Positions 8,842-19,949 of a stretch of 64,000 nt of DNA are shown one piece after another. The stretch lies in assembly GCA_027494035.1 (NCBI GenBank), contig JAOSJQ010000001.1, positions 434,001 to 498,000 on the forward strand, read 5' to 3'. Each line of letters starts with the position of its first letter. The stretch's first letter is position 1. Source of the DNA: UTCFX2 sp002050125 (lineage in GTDB: Bacteria > Chloroflexota > Anaerolineae > Anaerolineales > UBA4823). The notes below the pieces were generated by a model, which did no database searches, had not been told where the DNA came from, and worked only from the letters and a program-made list of their open reading frames with translations. The position numbers were made by a program, and so were the translations under genes.

Positions 8842-10055
8842 ATGATCAAACGATTCATCCTGGCTGCGACCATCATCATCGTGATGTCCGCATGCCTTCC
8901 AACCTCCCCAAAGAACACCTCGGCGCCCACCGAACCAGCGCCGCCAACCGAAATACCGACCGCGATCCCCACCGCCGAGGCGCTCCCAACCGACACCGCC
9001 GCCCTGCCGCCAACTCAGCCCCCAGCCGAGCCCAGCGCTCCGCAAGCCGTTTACGGTCCCGCGGATTTCCCCCGAACGTCAGCCCGCTCACGGGCAAAAC
9101 CGTCCAGGAGCAGAGCCTGTTGGAGCGGCGTCCGTTGGCGGTCAAAATTCAGCTCTTTCCCCGCAACGGGCGTCCACCTTATGGGGTATCCCTGGCGGAT
9201 ATCGTGTATGATTACTACCAGAACTTTGGGCTCACCCGTCTGCACGCGATCTTCTTGTCGCAGGACGCCGAAACCGTGGGTCCCATTCGCTCCGCGCGGC
9301 TGCTGGATCAGCAACTCGTGAACATGTATCAATCCGTATTTGCCTTCGGCAGCGCTGAAGCGCGCACCTACAACCGCCTCGTCAACTCCGATTTCGCCAG
9401 CCGGCTGGTCGTCGAGGGTGGGGCGAACTGCCCGCCCATGTGCCGCCAGGACCCGAACGGCAGCAACAAGCTGATTACCAATACCACCGAACTGAGTAAA
9501 TATATCACCGGGAAGGGCGTCGATAACGCGCGCCAGAACCTGAATGGGATGTATTTCAACCCCGGAACGCCGCCAAACGGAACGCCCGCGACCCAGATAT
9601 TTGTGCGTCACTCCATCAGCGCCTACGCCCTGTGGGATTACAACCCCGAAATCGGGCGCTACCTGCGCTACCAGGACACCCAGGAAGCCCACGACAGCAG
9701 CCAGGAAAGCACCGAAGCGCTGATCGACCAGCTCACCAACGCCCAGATCGCCGCCGACAACGTGGTCGTGTTGAGCGTGCCGCACCAGTACGCGTTCGGC
9801 ACCAAACCGGGCGTGAACGAGGTCGTCGAAATCAACCTGACCGGCAGCGGTCCAGCGTTCGCCTTTCGTGATGGGCAGATGTTCGAGGTGGTCTGGAACC
9901 GCCCGGACAAGAATTCGGTCCTGTTCCTGACTTTTCCGGATGGGGTCTATTACTCTTTCAAACCCGGCGCCACCTGGTTCGAGGTGGTTGGATCCACAAC
10001 CAAAACCACGACGCCCAACCCCAATATGTATCGCTTCGACCATAGTATTCCTTGA
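8842..10055 (+). CDS. DUF3048 (YerB-like) lipoprotein, frame broken
   Basis: About 404 residues after joining the frame starting at 8842 with that ending at 10055. The first frame gives the lipoprotein signal ending VMSA-C (Cys18) and a Pro/Thr-rich linker. The second gives the DUF3048 domain with LTGKTV, VGPIRSARLLDQQ, the NCPPMCR cysteine pair and ADNVVVLSVP. The break is at C5 (9069-9073); a sixth C restores ADFPPNVSPLTG. Start supported by GGAGA 5 nt upstream. The role of DUF3048 proteins is not established; an extracytoplasmic cell-envelope role fits the lipid anchor. It is followed 17 bp later by a paralogue. Confidence 0.87.
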
Positions 10056-10072
10056 TCGGGGATGATTGATTA

Positions 10073-11359
10073 ATGCGCTTTTTGGGCAGCGTTAGAAGGC
10101 TCTGCACCCTTTTGGTCATCGGGCTGGCTGCCTGCCAGGCGCCGCCCGCTCCAGGACCGGCGCCAGCAACCGCCGAACCAACGCCCACCCTCCGAACGCT
10201 GCCCACCCGAGCGCCGACCTTCACCGCAGGCGCGTTCGACCTGCAGCCCACGCATAAACCGGACCCGACCGCCACCATCATCCCGTCCGAGTTCTTTAAC
10301 GCCGATCCGAGCTATGGACCGGGCGGTTTTGCGCTCGACATCGATCCGCTCACCGGTCTGCGCATCGAACCGCTGGCGAAACTGGAGCGGCGCCCGATGG
10401 TGATCAAGATCACCAATTTCCCGCGCGACGTGCGCCCGCAGTGGGGGTTGAACGCCGCAGATCACGTGTACGAATATTATCTGGAAGACGAACTGACGCG
10501 CTTTGTAGGCGTCTTCTACGGGAACGACGCCGAGCGGGTCGGTCCGATCCGCTCGGGCAGACCATTTGACGAGCAGCTCATCCGCGCGTATAAAGGCATC
10601 CTCGCCTTTGCCTACGCCGATGACCGGCTGATCGATTTTTGGAGCGGCTCCGACATCGAGCCCTTTCTGATCTTCGAGGGCAAAAACAACTGCCCGCCGA
10701 TGTGCCGCATCGGTTCTGAGAACAGCTACAACACGCTCTTCACGGACACCGCCCAACTCAGCGAATACGCCGCCCGCCGCGGCATCGACCAGGCGCGCCA
10801 GGATTTGGGCGGTTTGCGGTTCGAAGCGAATTCGAAAATCCTCGAATCGGGCGCGCCGGCGCTGCGGCTCGAAATCCGCTTTTCCCCCGAGTCGTATCAC
10901 TACTGGGAATATTTTCCGGGTTTGCGCCGCTATCTGCGCTGGCAGGATGTCGAACGCCGTGCGCGGGACGCCGAAGCCTTTGCGCCGCTCTTCGACAGCC
11001 TCACCGACGAACAGGTCTTTGCCGACAACCTGATCGTTTTGCGCCTCCCGGCGGTCTATTTCTACAAATCCAAGTCAACCGAAGTCTACGATTTTAAATT
11101 CAGCGGCGAAGGTTCGGCTTATGCGCTGCGCGAGGGCCGAATTTTTGAGATCAAATGGCGCCGGGCTGCCCCCGACAGCATGGTCTCGCTCAGCTTCTTG
11201 AACGGCGCGCCGTACCCGCTCAAACCGGGCAACGCCTGGTTCGAAGTCATCACCGATGTGTCCCCCCAGCAAACTCAGGACCTGACCTGGCGGTTCGAAT
11301 TCAAACTGCCCGAGTTCATGCCGGTACCCACCGCGACGCCGAAGAAACGATCTCCTTGA
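10073..11359 (+). CDS. DUF3048 (YerB-like) lipoprotein, second copy
   Basis: A 428-residue paralogue of the preceding gene. Signal peptide with lipobox GLAA-C (Cys21), Pro/Thr linker (about 22-75), then the DUF3048 domain. Shared landmarks in the same order are PLTGLRIE, VGPIRSGRPFDEQ, the NCPPMCR Cys pair, the central YxxYxPGLxRYLRWQD-like region and ADNLIVLRLP. The two copies lie 17 bp apart under one promoter and may work together or as alternatives. Its last 44 bp overlap the 3' end of pyrD on the other strand. Confidence 0.9.
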   Translation: MRFLGSVRRLCTLLVIGLAACQAPPAPGPAPATAEPTPTLRTLPTRAPTFTAGAFDLQPTHKPDPTATIIPSEFFNADPSYGPGGFALDIDPLTGLRIEPLAKLERRPMVIKITNFPRDVRPQWGLNAADHVYEYYLEDELTRFVGVFYGNDAERVGPIRSGRPFDEQLIRAYKGILAFAYADDRLIDFWSGSDIEPFLIFEGKNNCPPMCRIGSENSYNTLFTDTAQLSEYAARRGIDQARQDLGGLRFEANSKILESGAPALRLEIRFSPESYHYWEYFPGLRRYLRWQDVERRARDAEAFAPLFDSLTDEQVFADNLIVLRLPAVYFYKSKSTEVYDFKFSGEGSAYALREGRIFEIKWRRAAPDSMVSLSFLNGAPYPLKPGNAWFEVITDVSPQQTQDLTWRFEFKLPEFMPVPTATPKKRSP

Positions 11360-12349
11360 CCAGCCCCGGACCTGCATAGACCAGCCCGGTATAGACCTGC
11401 ACCAGCTTTGCGCCCGCATCCAGATACCGGCGGGCGTCTTCTCCCCCATCACCCCACCTACCCCGATCACCGGCAGGCTGCCGCCGGTGCTGCGGACGAT
11501 CCGGCGCACCATCTCCAGGCTGCGGTCGCGGACCGGCGCCCCGCTCAGCCCGCCAGCCTGATCCTTCAGCGGCGTCCGCAAGCCCTCACGGCTCAGCGTG
11601 GTGTTCGCCGCGATCACGCCATCCATCCCACACAGTACGATCGCGCTCAGCGCGTCTTCCAACTCCGCCTGGCTCAGATCCGGGGCGAGCTTGATCAACA
11701 GCGGCACGCGCTTTCCCAACCGGGAGGCGATTTCGCTCCGTTTTTCGTCCAGCGCGGCGAGCAGCCCTTCGAGTTCCGCGCGCCGCTGGAGCTGGCGCAA
11801 TCCCGGCGTGTTGGGCGAGCTGACGTTGATCGCCAGATAATCAGCCAGCGGCGCAAATACCTCCATCAAAGCCAGGTAATCTTGCGCAGCTTCCTCGAGC
11901 GGGGTTTGCCGGTTCTTCCCCAGGTTGACCCCCAGTACCAGCCCCGCGGGGCGCGGCGCCTGCAGCCGCCGGGCGACAAAATCCGCGCCGCGGCTCGGGA
12001 AGCCCAGCCGGTTGATCAGAGCGCCGTCTTCAACCAGGCGGAACAGGCGCGGCTTGGGGTTGCCGTCCTGCGGCAGGCGCGTGACGGTGCCGATCTCGAT
12101 GTGACCAAAGCCCAGGCAGGCAAGCCCGCGATAACCAAAGCCGTCCTTGTCGTAGCCCGCAGCCAGCCCAACCGGATTGCGGAATTGCAGCCCACAACAC
12201 TTCACCGGCGCATCCGCAGCTTGATAGAGACGGCGCACCAGCGCCGCCAGCGGGGGCAGCGACTCTACCAGGCGGATCAGTTGCAGCGTCAGTCCATGCG
12301 CAGTCTCGGGTTGCAGACGGAAGAACAGCGGGCGCACCCAGCGGTACAT
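11316..12349 (-). CDS. pyrD: Dihydroorotate dehydrogenase (quinone, class 2), frame broken
   Basis: About 344 residues. It oxidises dihydroorotate to orotate with FMN, passing electrons to the quinone pool at the membrane. Class 2 features are the N-terminal helical extension (MYRWVRPLFFRLQPETAH), NPVGLAAGYDKDG, INVSSPNTPGLR with the catalytic Ser, and the phosphate-binding PVIGVGGVMGG. The break is at a run of five G on the coding strand (plus-strand C5, 11443-11447); a sixth gives VMGGEDARRYLDAGAKLVQVYTG and the stop at 11316. The start ATG overlaps the pyrFE stop (TAATG). Last gene of the pyr operon; its 3' end overlaps the convergent DUF3048 gene by 44 bp. Confidence 0.92.
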
Positions 12350-13782
12350 TACGCTTCGTCCGGCTGCTGAGCGAGAAATTCCCACGCGGCGCGGATTTGA
12401 TCCTGCGGCAGACGCCCGGCTGCTTCCCAATGTTCGAGCATCGCGCGCATGGTCAGGATGGCGTGCAGGCGGTATCCCCGCCGCTGAAGCGCCTGCGCAG
12501 CGCCCGACCCGCGGTCGATCAGCACCACCACGTCTTGCACCTGCAAGCCGGCTTCTTCGAGCTTCTCGATCGCTTCGAATTTGCTGCCGCCGGTGGTAGC
12601 CAGGTCATCGATGACGACCGCCCGCTCCCCGCTGTGGAAGACGCCTTCGATTTCGGCTTTCGTCCCATAAGCTTTGACTTCTTTGCGCGGGTAGATCAGC
12701 GGCTGCCCCCCAGCCAGGCTGATGGCAGTCGCGATGGGCAGCGCCGCATACGGCAATCCAGCCAGCCGGTCAAATTTCAGATCCTGCAAGACGGTCAGGA
12801 AAGCCGCGGCGACATCGCCCAACAAAGCCGGATAAGAAACCAGCCGCCGCAAGTCGAGGTAGAACGGCGATTTGAGACCCGATTTCAGCGTGAACTCGCC
12901 AAAGCGCACGCATCCCGCTTCCAGCAACCGGTCAGCTAACGCGTGGCGCGGCTCTAGCGCCAGGGCGGCGACTGCCGTGAAACGTCGCCCCCCCTGACGG
13001 ATGCGGTTGACGCGGTCGCGCAGTTCCTGCGCCGCCTGGCGCGGGTCCGCCGCCCGTGCAACCGCCCGCGACACTGGGATCAGCAGACCCAGTCCGTCGC
13101 GGCGCAGCCCGGCTTCCAGCGCCGCCTCCAGGTCCCCGCCCTGCGCGCCGACGCCCGGCGCCAGAATCCAGGTTTCGGGCGCCAGCCGCCGCACGCGTTC
13201 CAGCGCCTCCGGGTGCGTCGCCCCCACCACCAGACCCAGGTTATCGTTATCGTTCCAACCCTGCGCTGCCAGCGCAACCCGCTCATAAACGGTTTTCGAG
13301 CCAGCCATGTCGAAGGTTCGCAGATCCTGTAAGTCGCCCGAACCGCGATTGGAGGTCTTACAGAGCAGAAAGACGCCCTGGTTTGGGTCGCGAAGAAATG
13401 GCTCCAGCGCGTCCCGCCCCAGGTACGGGCTGGCAGTGACTGCGTCTGCGCCGAGCGTTTCAAACGCCGCGCGGGCGTACGCCTCGGCGGTGGAAGCAAT
13501 GTCGCCGCGCTTTACATCCAGGAGCGCCAACCCATGCAAGCGGGCAGCCTGAATCACTTGTGCCAACGCCTCCCAGCCTCCCGCGCCGTACTGCTCGAAA
13601 AAGGCGCTGTTGGGTTTGTAGACTGGCGCAAGACCGGCGGTCGCTTCGATCAACCGCAGACAAAAATCGCGCGCCGCGGCGGCGCCCGGCTGAGCCAGAT
13701 CGTCGGGGTGCGGGTCGAGCCCAACGCAAATCAGCGAGTCGAGTTGGCGGCAGCTTTCCGCCAGGCGGCTCATAAAACCCAT
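12349..13782 (-). CDS. pyrFE: Bifunctional OMP decarboxylase - orotate phosphoribosyltransferase (PyrF-PyrE fusion)
   Basis: A 477-residue fusion catalysing the last two steps to UMP. Residues about 1-275 are an OMP decarboxylase of the PyrF-2 subfamily: ICVGLDPHPDDL, the catalytic LLDVKRGDIASTAEAYA and a C-terminal PGVGAQGG phosphate site. Residues about 285-477 are orotate phosphoribosyltransferase: FGEFTLKSGLKSPFYLDLR and the PRPP loop VVIDDLATTGGS. The domain order is decarboxylase first, the reverse of animal UMP synthase. ATG 13782 has AGGAGG 5 nt upstream. It lies 9 bp after pyrB and overlaps pyrD by 1 bp. Confidence 0.95.
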   Translation of the reverse strand: MGFMSRLAESCRQLDSLICVGLDPHPDDLAQPGAAAARDFCLRLIEATAGLAPVYKPNSAFFEQYGAGGWEALAQVIQAARLHGLALLDVKRGDIASTAEAYARAAFETLGADAVTASPYLGRDALEPFLRDPNQGVFLLCKTSNRGSGDLQDLRTFDMAGSKTVYERVALAAQGWNDNDNLGLVVGATHPEALERVRRLAPETWILAPGVGAQGGDLEAALEAGLRRDGLGLLIPVSRAVARAADPRQAAQELRDRVNRIRQGGRRFTAVAALALEPRHALADRLLEAGCVRFGEFTLKSGLKSPFYLDLRRLVSYPALLGDVAAAFLTVLQDLKFDRLAGLPYAALPIATAISLAGGQPLIYPRKEVKAYGTKAEIEGVFHSGERAVVIDDLATTGGSKFEAIEKLEEAGLQVQDVVVLIDRGSGAAQALQRRGYRLHAILTMRAMLEHWEAAGRLPQDQIRAAWEFLAQQPDEA

Positions 13783-13791
13783 CTCCGCCTC

Positions 13792-14784
13792 CTATGCCTT
13801 ACCCAGCACGAGCGCCAGCAGTGCCATGCGCACATACAGACCGTATTCCATCTGTCGGAAGTATGCGGCGCGCGGGTCGTTGTCGACTTCCATGCTGATC
13901 TCACCGACCCGCGGCAAGGGGTGCATCACGATCATCTCGTCCTTGGCGGCTTTCAACGTTTCGGGGGTGATCACATAAGCGCCATTGACGCGTTCATAAA
14001 CCGTCTTATCTTCGATCCGCTCATTTTGAATGCGGGTCACGTAGAGCACATCGCTTTCGGGCAAAGGTGCATCGAGCGTACTGTACTCTGCCTGCGGAAT
14101 AGAATTTTCGTTCAACTCGGCGATGATCTCCGGCGGCATGCGCAGCACCTCCGGCGAAACGTAATTGAGGCGCACCTGGTACAGGCTGAGCAGCCGCGCC
14201 AGTGAATGAACCGTGCGCCCATATTTAAGATCGCCAAGCATCGTCACCGTCAAGCCATCGACCCGCCCCAGCTCCGCCAGGATCGTGAACAGGTCGAGCA
14301 GCGCCTGGGTGGGATGTTCGCCCACCCCATCGCCAGCGTTGATGATCGGTTTGCGGGCGTACTGCGCCGCCAGCGCCGAGGCACCCACCTCGGGGTGGCG
14401 CAGCACGATCAGGTCAGCGTAGCATTCCAGGGTGCGCACCGTATCGGGAAGCGACTCGCCCTTTGCCACCGACGAAAAACGCACCTCGTTGATCGGAATC
14501 ACCGACCCGCCCAGGCGCTCCATCGCGGAGGTAAAAGAAGACGAGGTGCGGGTGGAGGGTTCATAGAACAGGTTGACTAGGATCTTGCCTTTGAGCAGAT
14601 CGAAGGTGCCGATCCTCTGCACCATCTCGCGCATCTCCAGCGCGACGCCGAAAATGTAATCCAGGTCCTGGCGGCTGAACTGTTTGACCGACAGAATATC
14701 ACGCCCGTAAAAAGGCGCCGAACGGTGATCGCCAAACGGCAGATATGGGTTTTCCTGACGGACGGGGGGGACAAAAGTTGCCAT
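13792..14784 (-). CDS. pyrB: Aspartate carbamoyltransferase catalytic subunit
   Basis: 330 residues, making carbamoyl aspartate from carbamoyl phosphate and aspartate. The carbamoyl phosphate loop YEPSTRTSSSF, the 80s-loop region SVAKGESLPDTVRTL, HPTQALLDLFT and MHPLPRVGEI are present. Length is slightly above the usual 310. AAGGAG lies 6 nt before the ATG. No regulatory pyrI subunit is found nearby, so allosteric control of the E. coli type is not supported. Second gene of the operon, 36 bp after pyrC. Confidence 0.96.
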   Translation of the reverse strand: MATFVPPVRQENPYLPFGDHRSAPFYGRDILSVKQFSRQDLDYIFGVALEMREMVQRIGTFDLLKGKILVNLFYEPSTRTSSSFTSAMERLGGSVIPINEVRFSSVAKGESLPDTVRTLECYADLIVLRHPEVGASALAAQYARKPIINAGDGVGEHPTQALLDLFTILAELGRVDGLTVTMLGDLKYGRTVHSLARLLSLYQVRLNYVSPEVLRMPPEIIAELNENSIPQAEYSTLDAPLPESDVLYVTRIQNERIEDKTVYERVNGAYVITPETLKAAKDEMIVMHPLPRVGEISMEVDNDPRAAYFRQMEYGLYVRMALLALVLGKA

Positions 14785-14820
14785 TTTTTACTCCTTCAAT
14801 TTATAAAAGCTCAACGTTGA

Positions 14821-15912
14821 TCAATCTGGGATGTGCGCCGCGTTCGGCGGATCGCCGAACCGCGGGCGCAGCGGCTGACCCGATCCCGGCTGCGCCAGCA
14901 CCTGGCGGTTGGCGTAGACCTCCTGCCCGCGCAACACGACCCGTTTGAGCCGGCCGCGCACCGGAAAGCCCTCAAACGGCGTCCAGGCGCAGCGGGTAAA
15001 GGTTTCGCTCGCCCGTATCTGCCAAGCCTCCGCCGGGTCGACCTCGATCCAGGTGTTGGGCTGCGCGGGCAGGTTGAAAATGCGCCTGGGATTGGCATGC
15101 ATGCGCGCGGCTAAATCCTCCAACGTCAGACGCCCCTCATGCACCGCGGTCAAAAAGAGCGCCAGCGCGGTTTCGAGCCCTGGAAAACCGGGCGGCGGGT
15201 TGGGACCGTCCTTCTCCTCCAGGGTGTGCGGGGCGTGATCAGTGGCGAAACAATCGATCACGTCCAGGTTCTCCCACAGCGCCGCCTGATCTGAGCGCGT
15301 CCCCAGCACCGGGCGCACCTCGCCGCGCCCCACGCCGATGGCTGGCAGGTCATCCTGGGTCAGGAACAGGTGATGCGGCGCTACCTCGCAGGTGACCTTG
15401 AGGCCGCGTTCCTTTGCCCGGCGAATAAGCAGGATCTCGTCGCGGCGCGATACATGCGCCAGGTGAACCGAGCGGTCGTACACGGCGCCCAGCAGGATTG
15501 CCGCCGCCAGCTTTGGACCTTCAGCATGGACGACGATCGGCGCCTGGGAAGGCCAGGCGGCAAAATGCGCCATCCAATGGCTCAGGTCATCCAGGCGCAG
15601 CGGACCGTAGGTCTGATCGAGATACATCTTCAAGCCAGCCGCGCGGCGCGCCAGGGGCGCCAGCTCGGCGGCGTTTTCCGACCCGGCGCCGAGGAAAACC
15701 GCGTAGTCGCAGCGCGATTTGCGCCGCGCCAGGTCCAACGCCTGCCCGAGGGTCGTCTCGTCGCAGATGGGCGGGCGCGTATTGGGCATCGCCAGCACCG
15801 CCGTGAAGCCGCCTGCCAGCGCCGCAGCCGTGCCGCTGTCCCAATCTTCTTTAAGTTCGCCGCCGGGCTCGCGCAGATGCACGTGCGGGTCAATCAAACC
15901 GGGTAATCGCAC
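14821..15912 (-). CDS. pyrC: Dihydroorotase
   Basis: A 363-residue amidohydrolase that cyclises carbamoyl aspartate to dihydroorotate. The metal site DPHVHLREPG (HxH), the later His of IVVHAEG and LAHVSRRDE, and the Asp of CFATDHAPH are seen, so the catalytic set looks complete. The protein begins almost directly at the metal motif, shorter at the N-terminus than B. subtilis PyrC (428). GTG start at 15912 with GGGAG about 6 nt upstream, immediately after a terminator T-run. First gene of the pyr operon. Confidence 0.92.
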   Translation of the reverse strand: MRLPGLIDPHVHLREPGGELKEDWDSGTAAALAGGFTAVLAMPNTRPPICDETTLGQALDLARRKSRCDYAVFLGAGSENAAELAPLARRAAGLKMYLDQTYGPLRLDDLSHWMAHFAAWPSQAPIVVHAEGPKLAAAILLGAVYDRSVHLAHVSRRDEILLIRRAKERGLKVTCEVAPHHLFLTQDDLPAIGVGRGEVRPVLGTRSDQAALWENLDVIDCFATDHAPHTLEEKDGPNPPPGFPGLETALALFLTAVHEGRLTLEDLAARMHANPRRIFNLPAQPNTWIEVDPAEAWQIRASETFTRCAWTPFEGFPVRGRLKRVVLRGQEVYANRQVLAQPGSGQPLRPRFGDPPNAAHIPD

Positions 15913-15927
15913 AGAACGCTCCCTTCC

Positions 15928-15954
15928 AAAAAAACAGAGCCTTGCCGGCTCTGT
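15928..15954 (-). terminator. Leader terminator 2 of the pyr operon (candidate attenuator)
   Basis: On the minus strand an 8-bp stem ACAGAGCC / GGCTCTGT (15954-15947 with 15941-15934) with a 5-nt loop is followed by T7 (15934-15928). It lies between the pyr promoter and the pyrC start, directly ahead of the ribosome-binding site, so read-through must be controlled or incomplete. Confidence 0.8.
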
Positions 15955-15972
15955 GATAATCTGGGGCTGGAT

Positions 15973-15996
15973 AAAAAAAACCGCCCTGCGGGGCGT
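15973..15996 (-). terminator. Leader terminator 1 of the pyr operon (candidate attenuator)
   Basis: On the minus strand a GC-rich hairpin CGCCC-CGCA-GGGCG (15995-15982) is followed by T8 (15980-15973). It is the first of two terminator-like structures within about 140 nt of leader. Confidence 0.78.
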
Positions 15997-16059
15997 TTGT
16001 CCCGGGGCGATCGAGTATGCGGAGCAGATATTGAGAACCAGTCATTGTCAATCCGCTGG

Positions 16060-16087
16060 ATTTTACACCGAATCACCAGCGTGTCAA
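16060..16087 (-). promoter_or_regulatory. Sigma70-type promoter of the pyr operon
   Basis: Minus strand TTGACA (16087-16082), 16-nt spacer, TAAAAT (16065-16060); predicted start near 16053. The transcript has a leader of about 140 nt before the pyrC GTG, containing two terminator hairpins. The rest of 15913-16262 holds only this promoter, the leader and the divergent promoter at 16183-16212. Confidence 0.82.
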
Positions 16088-16181
16088 GGTCAAAATCGAG
16101 AACTTAATCTTCCTGGCTGCAATTCCACGCCCGCAGCTCGTGGATGGCTGCGGGACTGTAAGCCGCCGCGCAGAAGTCCCC

Positions 16182-16212
16182 TGTGACAGTTTTTTCACAG
16201 AATCGGTATAAT
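16182..16212 (+). promoter_or_regulatory. Promoter with inverted repeat over the -35 box
   Basis: GTGACA (16183-16188), 18-nt spacer, TATAAT (16207-16212) points to the gene at 16263. CTGTGA (16181-16186) and TCACAG (16195-16200) form a perfect 6-bp inverted repeat with an 8-nt centre that covers the -35. It resembles a CRP/FNR-type half-site pair but the spacing is 2 nt too wide for the CRP consensus. A repressor or activator site is plausible. Confidence 0.6.
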
Positions 16213-16262
16213 TGTGTTTTGAAAAACACATTCCAAACCGGTAAGATCAGGAGGGTCTCAGC

Positions 16263-17138
16263 ATGTCCATCATCCGCAAGCTCATCGGCGTTTTACTTCT
16301 CTTGGCGGCAATTCTGGGTTTGATTTTCAGCATCGGGGCGATTGCGTTTGTCTGGCGAATGGAGCAGCCCGTGGCTGAAAATGTGCAGTCCACGATTGAT
16401 TTGCTCAGCCAGACCATGGAGATCACCGCCGATGGTCTTGAAATCACTCAGATCGCCATAAAAAGCTCGGTGGATACGATCAGCGCCCTCCAATCGACCG
16501 TGCAGACCACCGCCAGCACGATCAAGTCCAGCGGGCCGATGGTCGAAGAAATCAGCGCGCTGATGCAAACCGACCTGCCTAACACCATCCAAGCGACCGA
16601 GACCTCGCTGCGCGCCGCCGCTCAAAGCGCGCGGATGATCGACGGGCTGCTTGGAACGCTCAGCAGCATCCCGCTCGTGGGGTCGAGCCTGAATTACAAC
16701 CCCGAGCTGCCGCTCTCGGCTGCCCTCTCCGACGTCGCGGATAACCTGAGCAGCCTGCCGCAGTCATTCGCCAATATGCAGGAAAGTCTGACAGAAACAA
16801 CCAGCAACCTCGAGACTTTTCAAGCGGATCTCAGCGTGATGGCGGAGTCGATCGGGGAGATCGAAAACAGCGTCGCCCAGTACGAGCAGGTGATCGCCGG
16901 TTACCAGTATTCAATCACCCAGGTGGTCGCCGGTCTGAATAATCTAAAGACGAACATCCCCAACATCGTCCATTTTCTCATCCTGGTCACGACGGTGTTC
17001 TTCGTCTGGATGGCGATTGCGCAACTGGGCTTGCTGACCCAGGGCTGGGAACTGCTGACCGAGCAGCCTCAGCGGCGCGAAGCGCTGCCCGAGGCGCGGG
17101 CGGAAACCGCCGAAAAGACCGAGGATAAAGAGGAATAG
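16263..17138 (+). CDS. Membrane protein with extracytoplasmic coiled coil, unknown
   Basis: 291 residues. One transmembrane helix near the N-terminus (about 9-30), a long Ser/Thr/Gln/Leu-rich helical region (about 40-235) with heptad-like spacing, a second transmembrane helix (about 240-265) and an acidic Glu/Lys-rich tail. The architecture resembles methyl-accepting or MCE-like coiled-coil membrane proteins, but no signalling motif is visible. GGAGG lies about 8 nt upstream of the ATG. It is monocistronic between divergent pyr and convergent acnA genes, with its own promoter. Function not recognised. Confidence 0.8.
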   Translation: MSIIRKLIGVLLLLAAILGLIFSIGAIAFVWRMEQPVAENVQSTIDLLSQTMEITADGLEITQIAIKSSVDTISALQSTVQTTASTIKSSGPMVEEISALMQTDLPNTIQATETSLRAAAQSARMIDGLLGTLSSIPLVGSSLNYNPELPLSAALSDVADNLSSLPQSFANMQESLTETTSNLETFQADLSVMAESIGEIENSVAQYEQVIAGYQYSITQVVAGLNNLKTNIPNIVHFLILVTTVFFVWMAIAQLGLLTQGWELLTEQPQRREALPEARAETAEKTEDKEE

Positions 17139-17171
17139 CCCCGGGTTTATTCCTTCAAGCCAGGCACACAG

Positions 17172-19870
<2,699 letters not shown>

Positions 19871-19949
19871 GTCTTTGTTGCTCCTTATCTGTAACAGAAA
19901 AGACGGCGGCGCAGAAGCCGCCCGTTACGGTCAGCCTTCCGCCCGCGGC

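Noticed and set aside
10070..10900. Long open frames opposite the DUF3048 genes
   Set aside because: They mirror the codon structure of the real genes in GC-rich DNA and show no domain or conserved motif. The same applies to most opposite-strand frames elsewhere.
15894..16076. A 60-codon open frame upstream of pyrC on the minus strand, a possible leader peptide
   Set aside because: Its start lies upstream of the -10 box of the strongest promoter, so it would not be on the main transcript. It has no Shine-Dalgarno.
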